A stretch of 5,964 nt of DNA from Gammaproteobacteria bacterium (GTDB lineage Bacteria; Pseudomonadota; Gammaproteobacteria; SZUA-229), in NCBI GenBank assembly GCA_016191795.1, contig JACPVK010000114.1, positions 1 through 5,964 of the forward strand, in the 5' to 3' direction. Positions 1 through 5,080 of this stretch are shown here, in pieces (the first letter of the stretch is position 1; every line of letters starts with the position of its first letter). The position numbers were made by a program, and so were the translations under genes. The notes beneath the pieces are model-generated. The model saw only the letters and a program-made list of their open reading frames with translations, was not told where the DNA came from and made no database searches.

Positions 1-1
1 A

Positions 2-866
2 TTGTTGCAAGCCTATAAGTTAATCAAGCGCTCACCCTATTTGCGTAACATCATGATGTTGATTGGCCGCGGACAGAAGGCTGTTAATGCCTGCGCTGGC
101 GATCAGGGATGTTTGCCGCAACAGCAACCACGTTCAAGACAGCGCGAATCGGCACAGGGTACATGGCAGGCTCGCGGTATTTACCTGAGTGATGATATTT
201 CGCGTATGTTGCCTGTCGAACTTATGACACTGGGTCACACGTCACTCAAGTCATTATGGCATGCCCGTAGGGCCGAGCGTCGGTTGATGTGCTATCAATA
301 TGACGGTGTGCTACCCACGCATATACCCGATTTTGATTTACAGGCTGCTAATAACGTCTGTCAACCTGACTTAGAAGTACGACTGCAAGGGCCGATAATA
401 TTGTGCCTGGATACCTCCGCATCCATGAAAGGTATGCCCGAGCTTCGAGCCAGGGCAGTGGTGCTGGAAGCCACACGGGTTGCCTTGCAAGGCTAAAAGG
501 CCCTGTCTGTTATACCTGTTCTCCGGCACGGATGACATTCAGGAGTATGTGCTTGAACAATCTGTCACGGGCTGGCGCAATATCCTGCGTATTATTAATT
601 ACAGTTTTCATGGTGGTACAGATGTCGGTGGTGTGTTGCAACGTGCACTGGCTAAACTGCAACAAACCCGATGGCGGGATGCTGATGTTTGCCTGATCAG
701 TGATGGCCGGTTTGTGGCTGATACCGTCGTGGAGTTCATAAACAGGATGCCTGACAGGCAACCTTTTCGCTTGCATGGCATACACGTCAGCCGCTGGAAC
801 GCCGGGCAAATGGAACGATTATGTCAGCCGGTATATCATCTGGAAAATCTGTGGGCTGCTGGGTGA
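2..866 (+). pseudogene. ViaA/CoxE-like vWA-domain protein, 5'-partial and frameshifted
   Basis: C-terminal part of a von Willebrand factor A protein of the kind that partners MoxR/RavA AAA+ ATPases. The first frame (2-496) has a helical linker (SPYLRNIMMLIGRGQ) like that before the vWA domain in ViaA, then the MIDAS motif DTSAS at fragment residues 137-141. It stops at TAA 494-496. The next frame continues the domain without loss: LLYLFSG, then the MIDAS threonine in GGTD, then the ISDG strand, ending at TGA 864-866. Dropping one T at 485/486 would join them as VACKAKRPCLLYLF, so the lesion is a net +1. The true start lies left of the window. In the ViaA family the vWA protein works with its ATPase in chaperone-like roles; no ATPase gene is visible here. 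The break may be a real mutation or a sequencing/assembly error. I am confident of the family, less so of pseudogene status. Confidence 0.8.
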
Positions 867-930
867 ATAGCCCATGCGCCTGTTATTTTTTTCCACTATG
901 CTTGACTGAAATCATTACAGATTACCCTGC

Positions 931-1518
931 ATGTATCACAATTACCTTGTCGTCCCTATATTGAATATTTTGAGAAATCAGGAAGGCCGTCTTTCAGAAT
1001 ATGATTTAATACGTCAGATAGAGGCTAAGGGTGTCACTATTGATGTGGATGTAGCCAGTTATCAACTGGTCCTGTTCAAAAAACATTTTATGGTAATGAA
1101 TGCCCTGTATACCTTGCAGTCTGAGCTGTCTGCTGAAGGTGTCTATTTACAGATCTCGGCATTGAGTATCACAATGACACCCATGACATCTTCAGACTCC
1201 GCCGGCACTGTATTGACTGATCATGTAAATGTGAAATTGAGCGAATATTATCTCGACTGGAGCAACTATGATGCCACCGGCGAGGAAGATGTGCAGCGTT
1301 TACTCACGGGCTTCTGGAAACGTTATGCCGCAATAGACAAACAACAGTACGCGTTACAGATTCTGGGCCTGAATACCGATGCGGACTGGAACACTATTCG
1401 TGAAGGCTACAGGCGTCTGGCCAGGCAATATCACCCCGACAGGGGTGGCGATGAAAAACAATTTATAGCCGTGCGCGAAGCTTACGAAATATTGCGTTGT
1501 GGTTATGAGCGTAGATAA
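931..1518 (+). CDS. DnaJ-related protein with C-terminal J domain
   Basis: A 195-residue co-chaperone. Residues 1 to about 130 resemble the DNAJ_related N-terminal domain of gammaproteobacteria (start MYHNYLVVPILNIL, then RLSEYDLI). Residues 139-193 form a J domain at the C terminus: YALQILGL, the helix II basic stretch REGYRRLARQYH, the HPD tripeptide at 168-170 inside HPDRGGD, then FIAVREAYEIL. HPD is the element that stimulates the DnaK ATPase, so it should be an active Hsp70 partner. It lacks the Gly/Phe region and Cys-rich zinc domain of full DnaJ, so it is a class C (type III) J protein with probably specialised clients. The ATG has only a weak ribosome site before it; it was chosen because the N terminus matches the family pattern. 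The gene lies 64 bp after the vWA gene and 17 bp before the DksA-like gene, suggesting one transcript. The client is unknown. Confidence 0.85.
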   Translation: MYHNYLVVPILNILRNQEGRLSEYDLIRQIEAKGVTIDVDVASYQLVLFKKHFMVMNALYTLQSELSAEGVYLQISALSITMTPMTSSDSAGTVLTDHVNVKLSEYYLDWSNYDATGEEDVQRLLTGFWKRYAAIDKQQYALQILGLNTDADWNTIREGYRRLARQYHPDRGGDEKQFIAVREAYEILRCGYERR

Positions 1519-1535
1519 GACCAAAAGGTGACAAC

Positions 1536-1877
1536 ATGCCAAAAACATTTAATGCGGAAGAAGTATTGCAGGCACTGCGTGCGGATTATGTCAAGCGGCT
1601 GAGTGCGCTACATAAAGATACGCATCATATGAATGAGCCGGTAGAAAAAGATTTTGCCGAGCAGGTGGTGCAACGCGAGAATGACGATGTCATGAATGCA
1701 TTGGATGTGGAAGCAAAAGACCTGGTTATGCGCATAGATAACGCTCTACTGCGTATACAGTCCGGTGAATACGGTTCGTGTTTGCGTTGTGGTTGTAAAA
1801 TTCCGGTTGAACGCCTGCAGGCGGTTCCCTATGCCGAATATTGCATTAATTGCGCTGAAGACATCGTTCGAAAATGA
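1536..1877 (+). CDS. DksA/TraR-type C4 zinc-finger protein, short form
   Basis: A 113-residue protein with a predicted helical N-terminal two-thirds and a C-terminal zinc finger C82-x2-C85 ... C103-x2-C106, with the 17-residue spacing seen in DksA (YGSCLRCG, EYCINCAEDI). The acidic pair D51-D52 in ENDDVMNALD lies roughly where DksA relatives carry the coiled-coil tip acids that reach into the RNA polymerase secondary channel. At 113 residues it is shorter than E. coli DksA (151), so it is probably a paralogue and not the main ppGpp co-regulator. It may bind RNA polymerase, but other roles are possible for short members. A good ribosome site (AAGGTGA, 5 nt before ATG) supports the start. The stop overlaps the next start as ATGA, so the downstream membrane protein is probably translationally coupled to it. 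Confidence 0.85.
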   Translation: MPKTFNAEEVLQALRADYVKRLSALHKDTHHMNEPVEKDFAEQVVQRENDDVMNALDVEAKDLVMRIDNALLRIQSGEYGSCLRCGCKIPVERLQAVPYAEYCINCAEDIVRK

Positions 1878-2710
1878 CGCGAGTCATTGGGTACAGGCTT
1901 TTCGTTAGCGCTCTGGCTGTTGCATTGCTGGCGGTTATGTATACGGGCTGGCTGGATAAATCAGCTAAAGATTATACCGAACAGGGCCTGAAACGCGTAC
2001 TGGTCACCTATGCCGTGGCACGCGGTTTAAATGGTTTGATATCGGTTGCGCAAGGCACCGAAGTATCGGTCGAGCCGGTTGGTATTGGCATGACGTTTAC
2101 ACCGGGACAGATTCTGGATCCGGTGAATGACCTGATTGAACAATTTTCATGGCTGGTACTGGCCAGTGGTGTCTCGCTGGGTATACAGCGTTTGCTGATT
2201 GTGATGACCGGCAGCACCGGCTTTACCATTCTGGTGAGCGTGATGGTGGCGGGTGCACTGGCAGCTTGCTGGTGGCAAAAAATTCCGGAAACTGTCAGCC
2301 GTGTTATCACCCGTATCGCGGTGATTTTATTGGTGCTGCGATTGGTGATACCGGTGATTGCCCTGCTTAACCAGGCTGTTTACTGGTATTTTTTACAACC
2401 GCAATACGAATCATCGCAGACTGTACTGGAGCAGTCCGGCTTTCAGCTTCAGCAGCAGCAACCTGTCAAAACCATATCAGCACCGCCACAAAACGAAGCC
2501 ATGATGGATAAGCTTAAACGCGCTTATCAGTCCGCCACTGATGCCGTGGATATAGACGCCAGGCTGGACAGAATTAAACAGGTTGCGTCCAATATGAGTG
2601 AAAGGATACTCGATTTAATGGTGGTGTTTCTGGTGCAATCGCTGTTGTTCCCCCTGTTGTTTATCTGGCTGGCCTATCGATTGTTAATGCAGCTGTTACG
2701 CTTGACCTGA
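1874..2710 (+). CDS. Conserved multi-pass membrane protein of unknown function
   Basis: A 278-residue inner-membrane protein I cannot assign to a characterised family. Hydrophobic segments appear at about residues 8-26 (signal-anchor-like), 93-110, 115-133, 145-172 and 246-270. Between the first and second is a roughly 65-residue, probably extracytoplasmic loop with TYAVARGLNGLISVAQGTEV and a PGQILDPVNDLIEQFSW stretch, which look like the most constrained parts. Residues 175-245 are polar and helical, with a QLQQQQ run and a possible coiled segment (MDKLKRAYQSATDAVD). No catalytic motif, heme-binding or transporter signature is visible. No Shine-Dalgarno precedes the ATG; the ATGA overlap with the DksA-like gene implies translational coupling. 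Gene position hints at a shared role with the J protein and zinc-finger protein, but that is inference only. Confidence 0.75.
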   Translation: MTRVIGYRLFVSALAVALLAVMYTGWLDKSAKDYTEQGLKRVLVTYAVARGLNGLISVAQGTEVSVEPVGIGMTFTPGQILDPVNDLIEQFSWLVLASGVSLGIQRLLIVMTGSTGFTILVSVMVAGALAACWWQKIPETVSRVITRIAVILLVLRLVIPVIALLNQAVYWYFLQPQYESSQTVLEQSGFQLQQQQPVKTISAPPQNEAMMDKLKRAYQSATDAVDIDARLDRIKQVASNMSERILDLMVVFLVQSLLFPLLFIWLAYRLLMQLLRLT

Positions 2711-2723
2711 GGCAGGTGTTGAT

Positions 2724-3053
2724 ATGAGTGATGACGTTGAAATTGCCTGCCCGATTCCGCAACCGCCTGATTACAGTCTGGTCGAAATCATTGAGCTGAA
2801 TCCGCAACCGGTTTTAAGCGATTACCTGCAGGCCATGAAACTGGCTAATAGTATTGCCGATGAGAAACTGGGTGATTATATGTTGTTATCCTGGTATGAC
2901 CGGGATCGCGATTTTGAATCTCCGCAGCACAGCAGTGAATGTCATGCCGATAGTGCCGTGCCGGGTTATGTGGATTATGGTTTGAATCACGGTGCCAGAT
3001 TGAAAGTGGATATTGGGCAGGGCAGGTTTGTCTTCTTTTATTTACCTTTGTAG
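2724..3053 (+). CDS. Small conserved protein, possibly DUF5619/AF1514-like
   Basis: A 109-residue soluble protein with no signal peptide or membrane segment. Notable stretches are LSDYLQAMKLANSIADEKLGDYMLLSWYDRDRD, then ESPQHSSECH, VPGYVDYGLNHGA and the C-terminal strand RLKVDIGQGRFVFFYL. From memory, the WYDRDRDFESP block and this tail resemble the uncharacterised AF1514/DUF5619 group; I could not check this. The conserved D, C and H residues could suggest metal or thiol chemistry, but this is a guess. A GAGG and a CAGGTG before ATG 2724 support the start, and the gene follows the membrane protein by 13 bp, so it is likely the last gene of the operon. Its last codons are partly repeated about 157 bp downstream (see the repeat entries). 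The gene itself looks intact. Confidence 0.7.
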   Translation: MSDDVEIACPIPQPPDYSLVEIIELNPQPVLSDYLQAMKLANSIADEKLGDYMLLSWYDRDRDFESPQHSSECHADSAVPGYVDYGLNHGARLKVDIGQGRFVFFYLPL

Positions 3054-3137
3054 TAAAGATTCGACACAGAGTCGCAGAGACGCAGAGAAAATCAAATTAA
3101 ACTACTGTGTCTCTGCGGCTCTGTGTCAATATGCCTT
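2994..3137 (+). repeat. Direct repeat unit, copy 1 (gene tail plus hairpin)
   Basis: A 144-bp unit running from codon GCC 2994 of the 109-residue protein gene, over its stop at 3051-3053, through the hairpin and ending ..CAATATGCCTT. A second copy follows after a 13-bp spacer (3138-3150) that contains the palindrome AAAGCGCTTT at 3141-3150. The two units differ by a 4-nt indel in a T-rich stretch at the end of the coding tail. Confidence 0.85.
3063..3127. repeat. Long hairpin, copy 1 (CACAGAG-type palindrome)
   Basis: Arms 3063-3085 and 3105-3127 pair over 23 bp around a 19-nt A-rich loop. The arm begins GACACAGAG and continues with CGCAGAG. The only two non-Watson-Crick positions are G-U pairs when read as + strand RNA. 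Short CACAGAG-rich palindromes of this look are dispersed in many bacterial genomes. It sits just past the stop of the + strand gene and could protect the mRNA 3' end or stop transcription, although no clear U-tract follows. Confidence 0.85.
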
Positions 3138-3150
3138 AGAAAAGCGCTTT

Positions 3151-3195
3151 GCCCGGTTAAAAGTGGATATAGAAAACGGCAGGTTTGTATTTTTT
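3151..3195 (+). pseudogene. Remnant C-terminal tail of a paralogue of the 109-aa protein
   Basis: Fifteen codons read ARLKVDIENGRFVFF, matching ARLKVDIGQGRFVFF at 2994-3038 of the upstream gene. Of seven codons that differ, five are synonymous (R, L, I, V, F); only GQ to EN changes residues. That pattern fits divergence under selection as a real coding sequence before decay, not drift of a non-coding duplicate. No start, ribosome site or N-terminal portion exists here, so this is a fragment. After codon 15 the frame runs into the hairpin repeat (FCLCRKD...), which is not gene-like. Confidence 0.65.
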
Positions 3196-3215
3196 TGCCT
3201 TTGCAGAAAAGATTC

Positions 3216-3280
3216 GACACAGAGTCGCAGAGGCGCAGAGAAAATCAAATTAAACCACTGTGTCTCTGCGGCTCTGTGTC
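3216..3280. repeat. Long hairpin, copy 2
   Basis: Arms 3216-3238 and 3258-3280 form the same 23-bp stem with a 19-nt loop. Compared with copy 1 there is one stem change (A to G, still able to pair as G-U) and one loop change (T to C). It lies 46 bp downstream of the norF stop, in the gap between convergent transcripts, and might act in both directions. On the - strand it is followed by a short CTTTTC, a weak U-tract only. Confidence 0.85.
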
Positions 3281-3326
3281 AATATGCCTTTTGAGTGACG
3301 TAAATCGAAATATTTGATTAGTGTCA

Positions 3327-3584
3327 CTAGCCTTTTGCAGAATACATAGCCGTAATCACGATGATAACGGTCACTAGCCACATTGTTATAATGATGCGCC
3401 ACATCAACGGTGCCGATTTCAGCATCATAAAATGATCAATAATCATCTGGCCTTTCATCAAGGCCGTGGCCAGTAGTATGAGTACAAATACCTGGCCGCT
3501 ATAGCCCTGCATAGATAAGCCATACGAAAACAATGTCAGTACGATCAAAAAAATCCACGGACGTGTGGCCATTACAATACTCAT
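3327..3584 (-). CDS. norF: NorF-like protein (COX IV-type small membrane subunit)
   Basis: An 85-residue membrane protein with three hydrophobic segments (about 9-25, 30-49 and 60-82). The block KGQMIIDHFMMLKSAPLMWR is the typical signature of the prokaryotic cytochrome c oxidase subunit IV/NorF family. NorF accompanies NorE and is known to support nitric oxide reductase activity in denitrifiers; it has no catalytic metal ligands itself. The start follows the norE stop by one base. Its ribosome site GGTGAGG lies within the last norE codons, 4 nt before ATG, so the two genes are translated together. Assignment rests on both the sequence pattern and the adjacent NorE. A generic heme-copper oxidase subunit IV is the alternative. 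Confidence 0.75.
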   Translation of the reverse strand: MSIVMATRPWIFLIVLTLFSYGLSMQGYSGQVFVLILLATALMKGQMIIDHFMMLKSAPLMWRIIITMWLVTVIIVITAMYSAKG

Positions 3585-3585
3585 G

Positions 3586-4164
3586 TTACCTCACCAGATA
3601 AACCAGCGGAAATAAGACTATCCATATCAGGTCTACCATATGCCAGTAGGATGCACCGGTTTCTACACCGGCATGCTCCTGTTCCGAATAGCCACCACGT
3701 CTGGCCTTTAACATCACGGCAAATAAAATGATGAGGCCCAGTATGACGTGCATATAGTGAAAAAAAGTCAGTGACAAATAGAAGGTGTAAAAAATATTCG
3801 TGCTGAGGTGTATGCCCCGAGCAGATATCTCATTAAATTCCCAGGTTTTGGCGAATACAAATATCAGGCCGGTTGCAATACTGGTAATTAGCCAGAAGGT
3901 ACAGGCGCGACTGTTGTTGGCACGTATGGCATTAACGGCCAGTACCACAAAATAACTGCTGGTGATGAGCACCAGTGTGTTCAGTAGTCCGATATGCTTG
4001 TTCAGTATCAGCTGGGATTCATTAAATAATTCAAGATTATGACTGCGCACAATGGCATAGGTGATAAACAACACGCCAAATACCAGTAATTCGGCACAAA
4101 TGAAAAACCAGATGGCTAAATCACCAGGTAGTATTTTTTGTTGTCTGATAGCTGCTGTGTGCAT
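3586..4164 (-). CDS. norE: NorE-like protein (cytochrome c oxidase subunit III family)
   Basis: A 192-residue inner-membrane protein with five hydrophobic segments (about 14-38, 58-80, 87-106, 122-153 and 173-191). This is the NorE layout; full-length oxidase subunit III has seven. Family blocks include LPGDLAIWFFICAELLVFG at the N terminus, AKTWEFNEI near 105-113, FFHYMHVILGL near 134-144 and the C-terminal ASYWHMVDLIWIVLFPLVYL. NorE is an accessory factor that enhances nitric oxide reductase function in denitrifiers; the catalytic subunits norB/norC are not in this window. It is the first gene of a norE-norF unit and follows an Fnr/Dnr-like promoter, which fits induction under low oxygen and NO. 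The ATG has only a weak ribosome site, but the next Met is far inside the protein. The distinction from a true oxidase subunit III rests on length, the NorF neighbour and the promoter. Confidence 0.8.
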   Translation of the reverse strand: MHTAAIRQQKILPGDLAIWFFICAELLVFGVLFITYAIVRSHNLELFNESQLILNKHIGLLNTLVLITSSYFVVLAVNAIRANNSRACTFWLITSIATGLIFVFAKTWEFNEISARGIHLSTNIFYTFYLSLTFFHYMHVILGLIILFAVMLKARRGGYSEQEHAGVETGASYWHMVDLIWIVLFPLVYLVR

Positions 4165-4180
4165 GGTTGTATCCGTGGTT

Positions 4181-4229
4181 AGAGTACATCATGCTTAAAT
4201 GAAACGGATTTCACATTGATAGAAGTCAA
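4181..4229 (-). promoter_or_regulatory. Fnr/Dnr-type class II promoter of norEF
   Basis: On the - strand a Crp-Fnr family box reads TTGAC-TTCT-ATCAA (4229-4216), one base from the symmetric TTGAT-N4-ATCAA; this variant is common for Dnr/Nnr sites at denitrification promoters. A -10-like CATGAT lies at 4193-4188. A start site at about 4181 puts the box centre (4222.5) at -41.5, exactly the class II activator position, and no -35 element is needed. The norE ATG is 17 nt downstream of that point. Whether Fnr, Anr, Dnr or Nnr binds cannot be told from the site alone. Confidence 0.7.
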
Positions 4230-4279
4230 TTGCAAAACCCCGGAAAAATCAGGGCTTCTCTGAATGGTGCTCACTGAAC

Positions 4280-4299
4280 CCTGTAGGAGCGGGCCATGC
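4280..4299 (+). repeat. Left REP-like end (degenerate hairpin)
   Basis: Carries GTAG at 4283-4286 and GCGGGCCATGC, but the second half of the palindrome has decayed to GCTCTTGA, so the REP hairpin no longer closes properly. It is the inverted match of 4692-4711. Confidence 0.65.
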
Positions 4300-4336
4300 T
4301 CTTGAACAGGAACAAAAGAACAAGAAAACGCAAATG

Positions 4337-4436
4337 CGCCGCTCCTGCGCATCTCGGCAACTGCTCCTGCGTTGCTCTACCTTCCGCCATCCATGGCGGT
4401 CGCTGCGCTCGCGGCATTCGCACATCCCTGTGCATC
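4337..4436 (+). repeat. Nested 100-bp insert with 9-bp direct flanks
   Basis: The insert is bracketed by ACGCAAATG at 4328-4336 and 4437-4445. Removing it and one flank restores a sequence matching the opposite arm near 4637-4669, which is uninterrupted; this is good evidence of insertion with a target duplication. Inside are a CCGCCAT/ATGGCGG hairpin (4384-4399) and a GCACA/TGTGC hairpin near the right end (4420-4433). No terminal inverted repeats are obvious and there is no room for a transposase. Confidence 0.65.
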
Positions 4437-4501
4437 ACGCAAATGAACGCAAATAAAAGAAAATTATTAAGTAACATCAGAATAAGTTGTTATTCCTACG
4501 A

Positions 4502-4560
4502 CGCCTACATGGATGTAGGCGGTAAAGCGACGCAGGAGGCCAAAGCCGAATGCAGGAACT
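4502..4560 (-). repeat. Central repeat related to the nested insert, inverted
   Basis: Read on the - strand, this stretch gives TCCTGCATTCGGC, CTCCTGCGTCGCT, TACC and a CATCCATG hairpin. These follow the same order as TCCTGCGCATCTCGGC, CTCCTGCGTTGCT, TACC and CATCCATGG of the insert at 4337-4436. On the + strand it holds the GCCTACAT/ATGTAGGC hairpin at 4503-4520. It is probably a diverged second copy of one repeat family. Confidence 0.5.
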
Positions 4561-4588
4561 CAGAAACTCAGAAATAACAAGCACCTGG

Positions 4589-4608
4589 ATTCCCGCTTTC
4601 GTGGGAAT
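4589..4608. repeat. dRS3-like palindrome (ATTCCC-N8-GGGAAT)
   Basis: The stretch fits the 20-bp dRS3 consensus known from Neisseria, where such repeats act as integration sites for filamentous phage; similar GATTCCCGC...GGGAATGAC sequences are scattered in other proteobacteria. Here it forms part of one arm of the composite island. A half-site (GTTATTCCTACGA) occurs near 4489-4501 on the other arm. Confidence 0.7.
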
Positions 4609-4687
4609 GACAACTTATCCAGATATTAATTAGCCTTTTTCTTTTATTTGCGTTCATTTGCGTTTTCTGTTTCTTTTAACGTTGGTC

Positions 4688-4711
4688 GCGGGCATGGCCC
4701 GCTCCTACAGG
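4688..4711 (-). repeat. Right REP-like end (intact hairpin)
   Basis: On the - strand: CCTGTAGGA followed by the closed hairpin GCGGGC-CAT-GCCCGC and GA. GTAG (CTAC at 4705-4708) plus the GC-rich palindrome matches the form of Pseudomonas-type REPs. Its outer edge, 4711, directly abuts the stop codon of the chelatase gene (4712-4714). Confidence 0.7.
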
Positions 4712-5080
4712 TTACCTAACGATACTGGCAGAGCGGATCAGCAGGTCCATCATCAACTCCGAAGCGCCCAGGTGTTGTGCAATTTTGATATCAGATTTCG
4801 GATTGTTGGCTCTGGCCTGGTTAACTTCATTGGGAATGTCTTCCACCACATGCCGGCCGGAATTGAGAAAATAGGGTAATACCGTTACCTGGGTGGCACC
4901 GGCATCTATACAATTTTGTATGCCTTCGGGAATCGATGGCGATGCCAGCTCAAGAAATCCTGCATGCACCATGTCGTATTCATTATTACAGTGCTGTTTG
5001 AGTTTTATTGCCAGCTCGACCACTTCCTCATTTGATTGTTTGCGGCGGCTGCCATGCGCCACCAGTACCAGTGCTTTCAT
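4712..5080 (-). CDS. cbiX: CbiX/SirB-type sirohydrochlorin chelatase, short form
   Basis: A 122-residue class II chelatase of the small CbiX/SirB type, which inserts Fe2+ (siroheme) or Co2+ (cobalamin) into sirohydrochlorin in the cytoplasm. The N terminus MKALVLVAHGSR carries the metal-binding His9. The second block VTVLPYFLNSGRHVVEDIP carries His77, at the place of the second metal ligand. The single-domain length implies it works as a homodimer, as in small CbiX proteins. The ATG is preceded by GGGAG 7 nt upstream and overlaps the phrB stop as ATGA, so it is co-translated with the photolyase. The stop lies immediately against the REP element, but the C terminus has a normal length. In a denitrifier the product could feed siroheme or, further on, heme d1; which metal it uses cannot be told from sequence. 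Confidence 0.85.
   Translation of the reverse strand: MKALVLVAHGSRRKQSNEEVVELAIKLKQHCNNEYDMVHAGFLELASPSIPEGIQNCIDAGATQVTVLPYFLNSGRHVVEDIPNEVNQARANNPKSDIKIAQHLGASELMMDLLIRSASIVR

Larger units (their letters stand above)
3151..3290 (+). repeat. Direct repeat unit, copy 2
   Basis: A 140-bp second copy of the unit at 2994-3137, in the same orientation, holding the degenerate coding tail and the second hairpin, and ending ..CAATATGCCTT at 3290. Roughly 10 of 45 bases differ in the coding tail, against about 2 of 65 in the hairpin. Confidence 0.85.
4280..4711. repeat. REPIN-like composite repeat island
   Basis: A 432-bp gene-free element bounded by a perfect 20-bp inverted repeat (4280-4299 and 4692-4711, starting CCTGTAGGAGCGGGCC). 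Each end carries GTAG followed by a GCGGGC half-palindrome, the architecture of REP sequences mobilised by RAYT transposases; two REPs facing each other form a REPIN. Internal arms 4437-4463 and 4637-4663 are a perfect 27-bp inverted repeat, and imperfect similarity extends to about 4503 and 4597. Ordinary REPINs are shorter, and the extra length comes from nested repeats. No flanking target duplication is obvious. ORFs inside it do not resemble proteins. The neighbouring 4230-4279 shows nothing I can name. Confidence 0.7.

Noticed and set aside
510..809. 99-codon - strand ORF opposite the vWA gene
   Set aside because: Antisense shadow of the clearly conserved vWA coding frame.
852..892. Possible terminator after the vWA gene (TGGGCT/AGCCCA stem, then a T-run)
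   Set aside because: The stem is only 6 bp, overlaps the stop codon, and the T-run is about 10 nt away from it, so it is too weak to call.
902..930. TTGACT as a -35 box for the J-protein gene
   Set aside because: No acceptable -10 element lies 16-18 bp downstream before the start codon.
3063..3280. CRISPR array suggested by repeated palindromic units
   Set aside because: There are only two units, with nearly identical loops and duplicated coding sequence between them; there are no unique spacers and no cas genes.
3013..3294. 93-codon + strand ORF across both repeat units
   Set aside because: It begins inside the 109-residue gene in another frame, and its translation after the paralogue tail is the hairpin repeat; only the 15-codon remnant is meaningful.
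4296..4577. 93-codon + strand ORF in the repeat island
   Set aside because: It lies wholly inside nested inverted repeats, has no ribosome site, and its translation is low-complexity repeat-derived sequence with no family resemblance.
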